NCBI GenBank assembly: GCA_003353825.1 | Contig: PIVW01000370.1 | Location: 1-5,958 of the forward strand | Source: Chloroflexota bacterium | GTDB lineage: Bacteria > Chloroflexota > Anaerolineae > J102 | Length of the DNA: 5,958 nucleotides | Reading direction: 5' to 3' | Shown here: in pieces, positions 1 through 5,824 of the stretch | Layout: each line of letters opens with the position of its first letter | How positions within the stretch are numbered: the stretch's first letter is position 1 | Notes under the pieces: model-generated | What the model was told of the DNA's origin: nothing | Databases searched by the model: none | Seen by the model: only the letters and a program-made list of their open reading frames with translations | Program-made: the position numbers and the translations under genes

Positions 1-264
1 AACGCTGGCCTGGCTGGTGTGGTCAAGGTCGCCAACTTCGATGCACCACCCGACGCAATCCAGGCCTTACGTGATGGTGTCGTCGATATGGTCATTGCAC
101 AGAAACCGGCTGACATCGGCAGCATCGCCACCGCCTACGCCTACTTGGCCCTCACCGGCCGTGAAAGCTCTCTTGCCCCACGTGTGCCCACCGGCTATGT
201 CGTCATCACTCGCGATAATGTGGACACCCCTGAGGCCCAGGGCGCTATCTACAAGAGCGAGTAG
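1..264 (+). CDS. Sugar-binding protein of an ABC transporter, C-terminal fragment (5' end outside window)
   Basis: This is the last 87 residues of a periplasmic or lipid-anchored solute-binding protein of the RbsB/FrcB type (Peripla_BP_4 family), which captures a monosaccharide and delivers it to the permease encoded downstream. The frame is open from base 1 to the TAG at 262-264. Visible family landmarks are NFDAPPDAIQALRDG, then the segment MVIAQKPADIGSIA, which matches the conserved 'aQ.P...G..a' hinge and second-lobe region. Near the end come VPTGYVVITRDNVDTPE and a terminal IYKSE, typical of the family's C-terminal strand and tail. The signal peptide and first lobe lie outside the window, so the ligand cannot be judged. 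It precedes a permease and an ATPase in the order binding protein-permease-ATPase, as in frcBCA. The family call is firm; the sugar is unknown. Confidence 0.88.
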   Translation, partial: NAGLAGVVKVANFDAPPDAIQALRDGVVDMVIAQKPADIGSIATAYAYLALTGRESSLAPRVPTGYVVITRDNVDTPEAQGAIYKSE

Positions 265-356
265 ATGCTTCTAGTACACTCTGTCAAGGCCAAACTGATG
301 GACTATTCTCGTATGTTTGCAGGGATATAAACCATCAAAACTCGCTTGACTAAGTA

Positions 357-407
357 CTGGCATCGAGTCCGGCTGAAAGCGAGTGACATGTTCTCGCCCT
401 CGGCCAG
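357..407 (+). promoter_or_regulatory. Predicted intergenic RNA hairpin between binding protein and permease
   Basis: The gap contains a nested inverted repeat. CTGGC (357-361) pairs with GCCAG (403-407). After a 2-base bulge, CGAG (364-367) pairs with CTCG (399-402). Inside these, GCGAG (379-383) pairs with CTCGC (393-397) around a 9-base loop. There is no T-run after it, so it is not a standard intrinsic terminator. Sugar ABC operons often have a hairpin here that stabilises the binding-protein mRNA and lowers expression of the membrane components; that role is inferred. Pairing was found by eye, without an energy calculation. Confidence 0.38.
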
Positions 408-504
408 ACAATAACGCTGCATAGACATCCCTCGATGACATGGGGGATCGGACGGTTTCCTGCCTGAAGCTGCCCGGTCCCTCATGTCGCTCATTCGACG
501 CCCT

Positions 505-508
505 AGGA
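505..508 (+). promoter_or_regulatory. Shine-Dalgarno site deciding the permease start
   Basis: AGGA lies 5 bases upstream of the ATG at 514. The in-frame ATG at 484 has no purine-rich site before it (the preceding bases are rich in C and T). This favours 514, although the site is only four bases long. Confidence 0.5.
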
Positions 509-513
509 TTGAT

Positions 514-1602
514 ATGGAAGCAACCGAGACATCTGTAGCTGCTACACCACCGCCATCTACAGGACAGCGCCTGATCCGGGCGGTTGGACAGGCTTGGGCA
601 TGGCTGTTCCTTTTGATTCTGGTGGTCTTCTTTTCCATTACCGGTCAGGGCTTCCTCTCTGCCTTTAACTTGCAGAGTATTGTAGCCAACAGCGCCATTT
701 TGTTGATCATGGCTCTAGGGCAAACCTTTGTCATCATATCAGCCGGCATTGATCTTTCCACCGGCTTCGTCATGGGCATGGCTTCGGTAGTTGGCGCCAT
801 CGTAATCTCGGATCTCGCCCAGGTCATGCCGATTCCACTGGCCATACTCATAGGCATAATCGCTGCGCTGTCGGCGGGTCTATTCGCCGGGTTGATCAAT
901 GGTTTGATCATCTCCCGGCTTAAAGTGCCTCCCTTTATCGCCACCCTTGGCATGTTCAGCATTGCGCGGGGCATCGGCTTCGTTCTCTCGGGTGGCTTGC
1001 CCAGACCTATTTTTGTGAAAGGCATCGGCCAGATCGGTAATGGTTATCTTCTCTATACACATCCCGAAGCCGGTTACTCATTCCTGCAAGTGCCTGCGGG
1101 CATCGAGGGAACGCAACTCCGTGAGGTCACGGGGTTTTTGCCTCATCCCGTAACGCTCGTTATCATCCTGATTATCGTCTGTTATTTTGTGCTATCCAAG
1201 ACAAAGTTCGGCCTTTACACGTATGCTATTGGTGGCAACACCGAGGCATCCTTGAGGGCCGGCATCCCGGTAAACCGACAAATAGTCAAGCTTTACATGC
1301 TATCGGCCGGCATGGCGGCTATTGCAGGCCTTGTCTATAATTTTCGCTTTACCAACGGCGCCGCCAATGCCGGTGAGGCACAGCTGATTAATTCCATTGC
1401 AGCCGTGGTCATTGGCGGGGCGTCTCTATTTGGCGGTGAGGGCAAGATAATTGGCACAGTGATCGGCGCGCTGATCATCGCTGTCATCACCAATGGCTTC
1501 GTCATTCTGGGCATTAGCACCTTCTGGCAGTTCGTGGCCATCGGCGTTATCATCATCTTGGCAGTTCTTGTAGACCAGGCCAAATCACGGTTGATCGAAT
1601 AA
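514..1602 (+). CDS. Sugar ABC transporter permease, CUT2 (RbsC/FrcC) family
   Basis: This integral inner-membrane protein forms the channel of a monosaccharide importer of the BPD_transp_2 family. From ATG 514 it has 362 residues, the usual length for the family; ATG 484 would add ten residues and lacks a ribosome site. A polar N-terminus of about 28 residues precedes the first hydrophobic helix (about 29-43), and some eight to ten helices follow. Family landmarks are AGIDLSTG at 77-84, the cytoplasmic ATPase-coupling loop AIGGNTEASLRAGI at 238-251, and GGASLFGGEGK from 301 followed by a glycine-rich helix ending in TNG. Between about residues 176 and 212 there is a polar stretch with THPEAGYSF and EGTQLREV, probably an extracytoplasmic loop. 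It ends 13 bases before the ATPase gene, with a good ribosome site (AGGGAG, 1604-1609) between them. A homodimer is expected. Substrate unknown. Confidence 0.93.
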   Translation: MEATETSVAATPPPSTGQRLIRAVGQAWAWLFLLILVVFFSITGQGFLSAFNLQSIVANSAILLIMALGQTFVIISAGIDLSTGFVMGMASVVGAIVISDLAQVMPIPLAILIGIIAALSAGLFAGLINGLIISRLKVPPFIATLGMFSIARGIGFVLSGGLPRPIFVKGIGQIGNGYLLYTHPEAGYSFLQVPAGIEGTQLREVTGFLPHPVTLVIILIIVCYFVLSKTKFGLYTYAIGGNTEASLRAGIPVNRQIVKLYMLSAGMAAIAGLVYNFRFTNGAANAGEAQLINSIAAVVIGGASLFGGEGKIIGTVIGALIIAVITNGFVILGISTFWQFVAIGVIIILAVLVDQAKSRLIE

Positions 1603-1615
1603 CAGGGAGAAACCC

Positions 1616-2377
1616 ATGACAGAAAAGCAGCCCTTGCTAAAGGTCGTCGATCTACAGAAGCATTTCGGAGGTCTGATCGCGGTCGACAATGTGGGCATGG
1701 AGGTGTACCCTGGTGAAGTGGTGGGCCTGGTCGGCGATAACGGCGCCGGCAAATCCACGCTGATCAAGATGGTCTCCGGCGTCTATCAGCCTGACGGCGG
1801 CAAGATATACCTGGCAGGTGAGGAAGTCCATTTCGCCACACCCATGCAGGCCCGAAACCAGGGCATCGAAACCATCTATCAGGATCTCGCCCTGTGTGAA
1901 AACCTGGACGCCTCAGTCAATATCTTCCTTGGCCGTGAACCGATGCGACGGCGACTAGGTCTGTTCAACACAGTAGACCGGGGTCGCATGCTAGCCCAGT
2001 CAGAGATAGCGCTCGACCAACTCGATATAGAGATCCCTAACCTGATACGCCCCATGCGTCTTATGTCTGGTGGCCAGCGCCAGGCGGTCGCCATCGCCCG
2101 TGCCGTTTATTGGAACGCCCGTCTGATGATCATGGACGAGCCGACAGCAGCGCTGGCGGTTGCAGAACAGCGCAAGGTGCTGGACCTGTGTCGCACGCTA
2201 CGTGATCAGAACGTGCCGGTGATCATTATCAGTCACAATTTATTAGACGTCTTCGCCGTGGCTGATCGGATCGTGGTCCTGCGCCGTGGCCATAAGGTGA
2301 CCGAGTTGATCACAAGTGAAACCAGCATGAATGAGGTCGTTTCGTACATGACCGGCAGCATGGCCGCTGTTCAGTAG
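1616..2377 (+). CDS. Sugar ABC transporter ATP-binding protein, single-domain (FrcA-like)
   Basis: This cytoplasmic ATPase of 253 residues powers the sugar importer. It has every motif of an active ABC nucleotide-binding domain: Walker A GDNGAGKST (40-48), Q-loop Q89 in IYQDLAL, signature MSGGQRQ (150-156), Walker B LMIMDEP with D174 and catalytic E175, D-loop AALAVAE and switch H207 in ISHN. The signature begins with Met rather than the usual Leu, common in this family. Unlike RbsA, MglA or XylG, which fuse two such domains in about 500 residues, this protein has one domain and stops. It should therefore act as a homodimer, as in the rhizobial fructose transporter FrcBCA. The ATG has a strong ribosome site (AGGGAG, 1604-1609). 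The kinase gene starts 15 bases after its stop, so the two are co-transcribed. Subfamily is firm; the sugar is not. Confidence 0.94.
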   Translation: MTEKQPLLKVVDLQKHFGGLIAVDNVGMEVYPGEVVGLVGDNGAGKSTLIKMVSGVYQPDGGKIYLAGEEVHFATPMQARNQGIETIYQDLALCENLDASVNIFLGREPMRRRLGLFNTVDRGRMLAQSEIALDQLDIEIPNLIRPMRLMSGGQRQAVAIARAVYWNARLMIMDEPTAALAVAEQRKVLDLCRTLRDQNVPVIIISHNLLDVFAVADRIVVLRRGHKVTELITSETSMNEVVSYMTGSMAAVQ

Positions 2378-2392
2378 CCTTCTCGGGTACCA

Positions 2393-3892
2393 ATGAGTAT
2401 TTTACTTGGGCTCGACCTGGGAACGACTAATTGTAAAGCTCTGGCCTTAGAGACAAATGGAAAGCTTGTAGCGAGAGCGAGTGCGCCGACGCCAACGCTA
2501 GATGCGGGGAGCAAGGCAGAGGCCCCCATGTATGATGCCGAAGCCCTTTGGCATATCAGCGCCCGCCTCATCCGTTCCATTGAAGATCAACTGGGGCCGG
2601 AACAGCAGATAGATGCCTTGTCGGTGGCCAGCATGGGCGAGGCCGGTGTCCTTGTGGATGCCTCCGGCCAGGCACTGGCTCCTGTCCTCACCTGGCATGA
2701 CCGGCGTACTGTACCTTGGGTCGAATGGTGGCGCCAGCGATTAAGAGAATCTCAGATCTATGCCATCACCGGTTTGCCCTTGGATTATATCTATTCCGCC
2801 AACAAGCTGCTCTGGCATCAGGCGAAGGACCCTCAGACATTTGCCCGGGCCCACACCTGGTTGTCTCTCTCCGACTGGATTAGCTATCGGCTAACAGGTG
2901 TGCGCTCGACCAGTTATAGCATGGCCTCACGTACGATGCTTTTCGATCTGAGCACTCGCCAGTGGTCGGATGAAATGCTGCGTCTGGCGGGATTACCGGA
3001 ATATTTGATGCCACCAGCCCTGCCCAGCGGCCACATCCTGGGGCAAGTGACGGCGGAGGCCGCCCGGGAAACCGGACTCTTGGCGGGTACGCCCGTGGTA
3101 GCAGGTGGCCATGACCACATCTGTGCGGCACTGGCTACAGGCGTAACCAGCCCTGGTCACGCACTGAATTCCAGCGGTACGGCGGAGACCATCCTCTCTG
3201 CTCTGGATGCTCCGCTTCTCGATGGCAACGTGGCCAGTTCCGGGCTGTGTTGTGGTTGTCACACTGCACGCGACCGCTATTACCTGGTCGGGGGCTTTAT
3301 GGGCGGGGCAACCGTCGCCTGGTTGGGCCAGATCCTGGGCACAGAGTCGCTTACCGACTTGATGGACGAGGCAGCAGAAGCACCCGTGTTGGCCAATGAC
3401 ATTTGGTTTCTACCCTACGTGGGCGGCAGCGGACCGCCGCACCGTGACCCGGATGCCTGGGGCGCCTGGCTTGGATTACGCCTGCATCACACTCGCTCAG
3501 ACCTGGCGCGGGCGGCGATGGAAGGGCTTGGTTTTGCCTTGCGCTATCTGTTGAGTGGCCATCAGCAGCTTACCGGAGATACCATCCAGGAGCTGCGCTC
3601 TGTCGGTGGCGGCAGCCGTAACGGATGGCGCCAGCAACTGAAGGCAGACATACTGGGAGTGCCGGTCGAGGTACCAGAGATGGGTGAGTACACTGCCCAT
3701 GGCGCCGGCTTACTCGCCGGTATTGGCATAGGCGTTTTCGCTGACGAAGCCCAAGCAGAGGCATTGGCCTATAGACCCAGCAAGCGTTTCGAGCCCGACC
3801 CCATACTGAGCAAAACCTATGACGACGCCTATCGAAATATCTTCCTAAACCTCTACCCAACCCTACGGCCACTCCCCCTGACGAGTCACTAG
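2393..3892 (+). CDS. FGGY-family carbohydrate kinase (xylulokinase-like)
   Basis: This cytoplasmic sugar kinase of 499 residues, full length for the family, transfers the gamma-phosphate of ATP to a sugar or polyol hydroxyl. The first ATPase-fold domain opens at once with the phosphate loop DLGTTN (8-13), which supports the ATG at 2393 although no clear ribosome site precedes it. WHDRR at 101-105 is the family's sugar-contacting stretch. D241 in GGHDH is the expected catalytic base. The second domain shows GSGPPHRDPDAWG, then the adenosine-binding GGGSRN (405-410) followed by the conserved LGVPVEVPE. Known FGGY substrates include xylulose, ribulose, fuculose, rhamnulose, gluconate, glycerol and erythritol; the sequence does not let me choose. 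Lying behind the transporter and before an aldolase, it most likely phosphorylates the imported sugar or its ketose isomer, perhaps on C1 as fuculokinase and rhamnulokinase do (inference). Confidence 0.92.
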   Translation: MSILLGLDLGTTNCKALALETNGKLVARASAPTPTLDAGSKAEAPMYDAEALWHISARLIRSIEDQLGPEQQIDALSVASMGEAGVLVDASGQALAPVLTWHDRRTVPWVEWWRQRLRESQIYAITGLPLDYIYSANKLLWHQAKDPQTFARAHTWLSLSDWISYRLTGVRSTSYSMASRTMLFDLSTRQWSDEMLRLAGLPEYLMPPALPSGHILGQVTAEAARETGLLAGTPVVAGGHDHICAALATGVTSPGHALNSSGTAETILSALDAPLLDGNVASSGLCCGCHTARDRYYLVGGFMGGATVAWLGQILGTESLTDLMDEAAEAPVLANDIWFLPYVGGSGPPHRDPDAWGAWLGLRLHHTRSDLARAAMEGLGFALRYLLSGHQQLTGDTIQELRSVGGGSRNGWRQQLKADILGVPVEVPEMGEYTAHGAGLLAGIGIGVFADEAQAEALAYRPSKRFEPDPILSKTYDDAYRNIFLNLYPTLRPLPLTSH

Positions 3893-3902
3893 CGAACCGA
3901 GA

Positions 3903-3958
3903 CTGCAACCCAACCACATAAAACGGCCACGGATAAACAGAGGTTGGCGGTTGATCAG
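3903..3958 (+). terminator. Long bulged inverted repeat after the kinase, possible transcript end
   Basis: CTG-CAACC-CAACC (3903-3915) can pair with GGTTG-GC-GGTTG-AT-CAG (3942-3958). This gives 13 base pairs broken by two 2-base bulges and closing a 26-base loop. It starts 10 bases past the kinase stop. Only ATTTAA follows rather than a T-run, and the loop is large, so it may protect or slow the transcript rather than terminate it fully. Found by eye; no folding energy was calculated. Confidence 0.35.
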
Positions 3959-3979
3959 ATTTAACTGATGACGTGGAAT
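3951..3979 (+). promoter_or_regulatory. Candidate sigma-70-type promoter for the aldolase gene
   Basis: TTGATC (3951-3956) and TGGAAT (3974-3979), separated by exactly 17 bases, each match four of six consensus bases. The -10 half would overlap the LacI-type operator at 3973-3988, the geometry expected for direct repression. The boxes are weak, so this rests mainly on spacing and on the operator beside it. It would start transcription about 180 bases ahead of the aldolase start codon. Confidence 0.28.
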
Positions 3980-3988
3980 CGATTACAC
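3973..3988. promoter_or_regulatory. LacI-family operator, near-perfect 16-base palindrome
   Basis: GTGGAATCGATTACAC is an even palindrome centred on the CG at 3980-3981. Seven of its eight symmetric pairs match; only G3976 and A3985 break symmetry. A central CG flanked by AAT and ATT, with outer TGT/ACA-like arms, is the standard form of LacI-family sugar repressor sites. Its place between the transport-kinase genes and the aldolase gene suggests a local LacI-type repressor, encoded outside this window, that controls the aldolase-SDR transcript. No equivalent site was seen in the gap before the permease. Confidence 0.62.
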
Positions 3989-4071
3989 CTGCCGTGAATC
4001 CCAAATCCGCTGCCTTTCCGTAACCCAGCAGACACAAAAACCGAGAAAACAGGGTGACAGCGCCCAGGCCT

Positions 4072-4100
4072 ACCGGTTAACCCTCTATTGGTCAACTGGT
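4072..4100 (+). promoter_or_regulatory. Strong hairpin/palindrome in the aldolase leader
   Basis: ACCGGTTAACC (4072-4082) pairs with GGTCAACTGGT (4090-4100) across a 7-base loop. That gives nine Watson-Crick pairs, one G-U pair and one A-C mismatch. It ends 68 bases before the GTG start codon and is not followed directly by a T-run. It could be an RNA leader structure or, as double-stranded DNA, a second dyad operator. The right arm also falls in a short tandem repeat, TGGTCAAC-TGGTCTAC (4089-4104). Confidence 0.4.
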
Positions 4101-4152
4101 CTACTGGCTTCAAATTCTTAATTCATCCCTCATACGCTCGTAGAACGAAAAC

Positions 4153-4160
4153 AAAGGAAG
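4153..4160 (+). promoter_or_regulatory. Shine-Dalgarno site selecting the GTG start of the aldolase
   Basis: AAAGGAAG sits 8 bases before GTG 4169 in the aldolase frame. A TTG at 4088 would give a protein 27 residues longer, but it lies inside the leader hairpin and has no such site. The GTG start also gives the family's usual length and places the active-site residues within a few positions of their LacD numbers. Confidence 0.7.
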
Positions 4161-4168
4161 CGGTAACT

Positions 4169-5146
4169 GTGAAAAACGACCTTAGCATGGGCAAGTTTCG
4201 AGGCCTACAGCAGGTCTCTGGCCCGGATAGCATATTCACCATCGTGGCATTGGACCATCGTGGATCTCTCAAGGCAGCCATGAACCCAGATGATCCTGCG
4301 TCGGTAACCTACCAGCAGGTGGTGGACCTCAAGCTGGAGGTGAGTAATGCACTAGCCGGGCACGCCAGCGGGCTGCTGGTAGATGCCATCTATGGCGCGC
4401 CCCAAGTTGTTGCCAATGGAACTCTGCCTGGCAGCACCGGCATGGTGATAACCCTCGAACGTTCGGGCTATGAGGGCGAATCGCATGCCCGGCGTGTCCT
4501 CTTCGATTCGGAATGGACGGTGGAGAAAATCAAACGGATGGGGGCATCGGCTATCAAGTTTCTACTGTACTACCATCCTGGCGCCGAGACAGCAGCTTTT
4601 CAAGAGGAGGCTCTACGCCGAGTGGTGGCTGATTGTCAGGTGTATGACATCCCCCTGATTCTGGAATGTCTTACCTATTCGGTGGAGCCGGGCATGGCCA
4701 AAAATTCTGAGGCATTTGCCGCATCCAGACCCGATGTTATCATCGAGACGGCGAGAAGGCTCTGCCTGCTGGGCGCCGACACCTTCAAAGCCGAGTTCCC
4801 GGCCGACATGAACTACGAGAAGGATGAAGGGAAAATGTTGGCCCAGTGCCAGGCGCTGACCGAGGCCGCGGGCGTGCCCTGGATGGTCCTGAGTGCGGGC
4901 GTCGACCATGGCACCTTCTGTCGCCAGGTTGAGATTTCCTGCAAAGGCGGCGCATCTGGCTTCCTGGCCGGGCGCTCTATGTGGAAGGACGCCATAGGTC
5001 TCTCTGGCCAAGCTCGTACTGAGAACCTGACAGGGGTGGCTACCCAGCGCCTGCGTGAACTCACGGACATCGCGGGGAGCTACGCTCGCCCGTGGACGGA
5101 ATGGTGCCAGTCCAGCGTTAGCGAGGACTGGTACACCAACTATTGA
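4169..5146 (+). CDS. Class I (Schiff-base) aldolase of the LacD / YihT family
   Basis: This cytoplasmic TIM-barrel aldolase cleaves a phosphorylated ketose to dihydroxyacetone phosphate or a close relative plus an aldehyde. From GTG 4169 it has 325 residues, against about 326 for LacD (tagatose 1,6-bisphosphate aldolase). LacD landmarks are all present: ALDHRGS with D29-H30-R31, K130 in AIKFLLYYHP (LacD K125), E166 in LILECLTY (E163), and the Schiff-base lysine K207 in TFKAEFP (K205). GASGFLAGRSMWKDA near the end is the phosphate-binding loop region. LacD accepts several ketohexose 1,6-bisphosphates, while the relative YihT cleaves 6-deoxy-6-sulfofructose 1-phosphate, so the family alone does not name the substrate. 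With one FGGY kinase upstream and an SDR 105 bases downstream, a ketose 1-phosphate is a reasonable guess. A LacI-type operator and a leader hairpin upstream suggest its own regulation. Confidence 0.9.
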   Translation: MKNDLSMGKFRGLQQVSGPDSIFTIVALDHRGSLKAAMNPDDPASVTYQQVVDLKLEVSNALAGHASGLLVDAIYGAPQVVANGTLPGSTGMVITLERSGYEGESHARRVLFDSEWTVEKIKRMGASAIKFLLYYHPGAETAAFQEEALRRVVADCQVYDIPLILECLTYSVEPGMAKNSEAFAASRPDVIIETARRLCLLGADTFKAEFPADMNYEKDEGKMLAQCQALTEAAGVPWMVLSAGVDHGTFCRQVEISCKGGASGFLAGRSMWKDAIGLSGQARTENLTGVATQRLRELTDIAGSYARPWTEWCQSSVSEDWYTNY

Positions 5147-5212
5147 ACGGCGCAGACGCTTGACGTGATCGCAGAGGCATTGCCAATATCTCTGTTTTCT
5201 GGAATCGAACGA

Positions 5213-5226
5213 CAGGAGTCATCCTG
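5213..5226 (+). promoter_or_regulatory. Small hairpin between aldolase and SDR genes
   Basis: CAGGA (5213-5217) and TCCTG (5222-5226) form a perfect 5-pair stem with a GTCA loop, followed by GTTTA. It also hides an AGGAG that has no start codon behind it; the real SDR ribosome site is the AGGAG at 5240-5244. The stem is short and could be chance. At most it is a weak terminator or processing site. Confidence 0.2.
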
Positions 5227-5251
5227 GTTTACCCCTCATAGGAGTTAGATA

Positions 5252-5824
5252 ATGGCTGCACGACTACAAGGCAAAATCGCGGTTGTTACCGGAGCCGGCA
5301 AAGGGATTGGCAGAGCGACAGCCCTGGCATTGGCACGGGAAGGCGCTCATGTAGCGGCCATCGCCCGCACGAGGTCTGATCTCGAATCACTGGCGGCCGA
5401 GATCGAGGCCCTGGGCAGCGGAGCGCGAGCACTCATCGTACCAGGAGATGTTAGCAAGGAAGCTGATGTCGAACGCCTGGCAAAGGCGGCCTTTGATACC
5501 TTTGGGCAGGTGGACATCTTGGTCAGTAATGCCGGTGTGGGCAAGAATGGCACCGTGGCGACGCTCACCACCGAAGACTACGATTGGATGATGAACATCA
5601 ACATGCGTGGCTGCTGGCTGTGCACCAAGGCTTTCATGCCGCCCATGATCGAACGGAAAGATGGCTCGATCATCTTTGTGGGCTCGGTTGCCGGCCTGGC
5701 CGGCTTGCCCAATGAGACCATCTATTGTGCCACGAAATTCGCCCAGATGGGTTTTGCACAGGCGATTGATTATGAAGCCTACCCGAATAACGTCAGGGTA
5801 AGCGTTGTCTCCGGATCAGCATGA
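5252..5824 (+). CDS. Short-chain dehydrogenase/reductase (SDR), 3' end lost or frameshifted
   Basis: This is an NAD(P)-dependent oxidoreductase of the classical SDR family, acting on a hydroxyl or carbonyl in the cytoplasm. The start is secure: AGGAG (5240-5244) lies 7 bases before ATG 5252. The dinucleotide loop is TGAGKGIG (G14, G18, G20). R39 after the second strand suggests NADP(H). D66-V67, SNAG (92-95), N117, S145 and Y158-x3-K162 complete the cofactor site and catalytic tetrad. Homology runs to NNVRVSVV at 180-186, where family members continue with a PG motif and some 55-60 more residues. Here the reading frame gives SGSA and stops at 190, so the substrate-binding C-terminal part is missing and this form is unlikely to be active. 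A different protein is encoded directly after (5821 onward). The likely original role was reducing or oxidising the aldehyde or sugar of this pathway. Confidence 0.85.
   Translation: MAARLQGKIAVVTGAGKGIGRATALALAREGAHVAAIARTRSDLESLAAEIEALGSGARALIVPGDVSKEADVERLAKAAFDTFGQVDILVSNAGVGKNGTVATLTTEDYDWMMNINMRGCWLCTKAFMPPMIERKDGSIIFVGSVAGLAGLPNETIYCATKFAQMGFAQAIDYEAYPNNVRVSVVSGSA

Noticed and set aside
17..274. Overlapping plus-strand frame across the binding-protein fragment
   Set aside because: Composition is proline/serine-rich and resembles no family, while the other frame is clearly a binding-protein C-terminus.
326..331. TATAAA as a -10 box for a permease promoter
   Set aside because: No -35-like sequence at 16-18 bases upstream.
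303..638. Minus-strand open frame spanning the intergenic gap and permease start
   Set aside because: No recognisable domain, Arg/Ser-rich translation, and it lies opposite a well-supported gene.
3865..3930. Direct repeat ACGGCCAC at 3865-3872 and 3923-3930
   Set aside because: Eight bases, two copies, one inside coding sequence; within chance expectation and with no further structure.
3570..4037. Minus-strand open frame covering the kinase 3' end and the following gap, a possible antisense gene
   Set aside because: Most of it is opposite the conserved kinase C-terminus, its translation is rich in Arg, Gly and Cys with no motif, and no ribosome site was evident.
5160..5189. TTGACG with CAATAT as an SDR promoter
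   Set aside because: The -10 half matches only three of six consensus bases at 18-base spacing; too weak to list.
5200..5208. TGGAATCGA before the SDR gene, identical to part of the operator at 3973-3988
   Set aside because: Only one half matches; the right half has no symmetry, so it is not a credible LacI-type site by itself.
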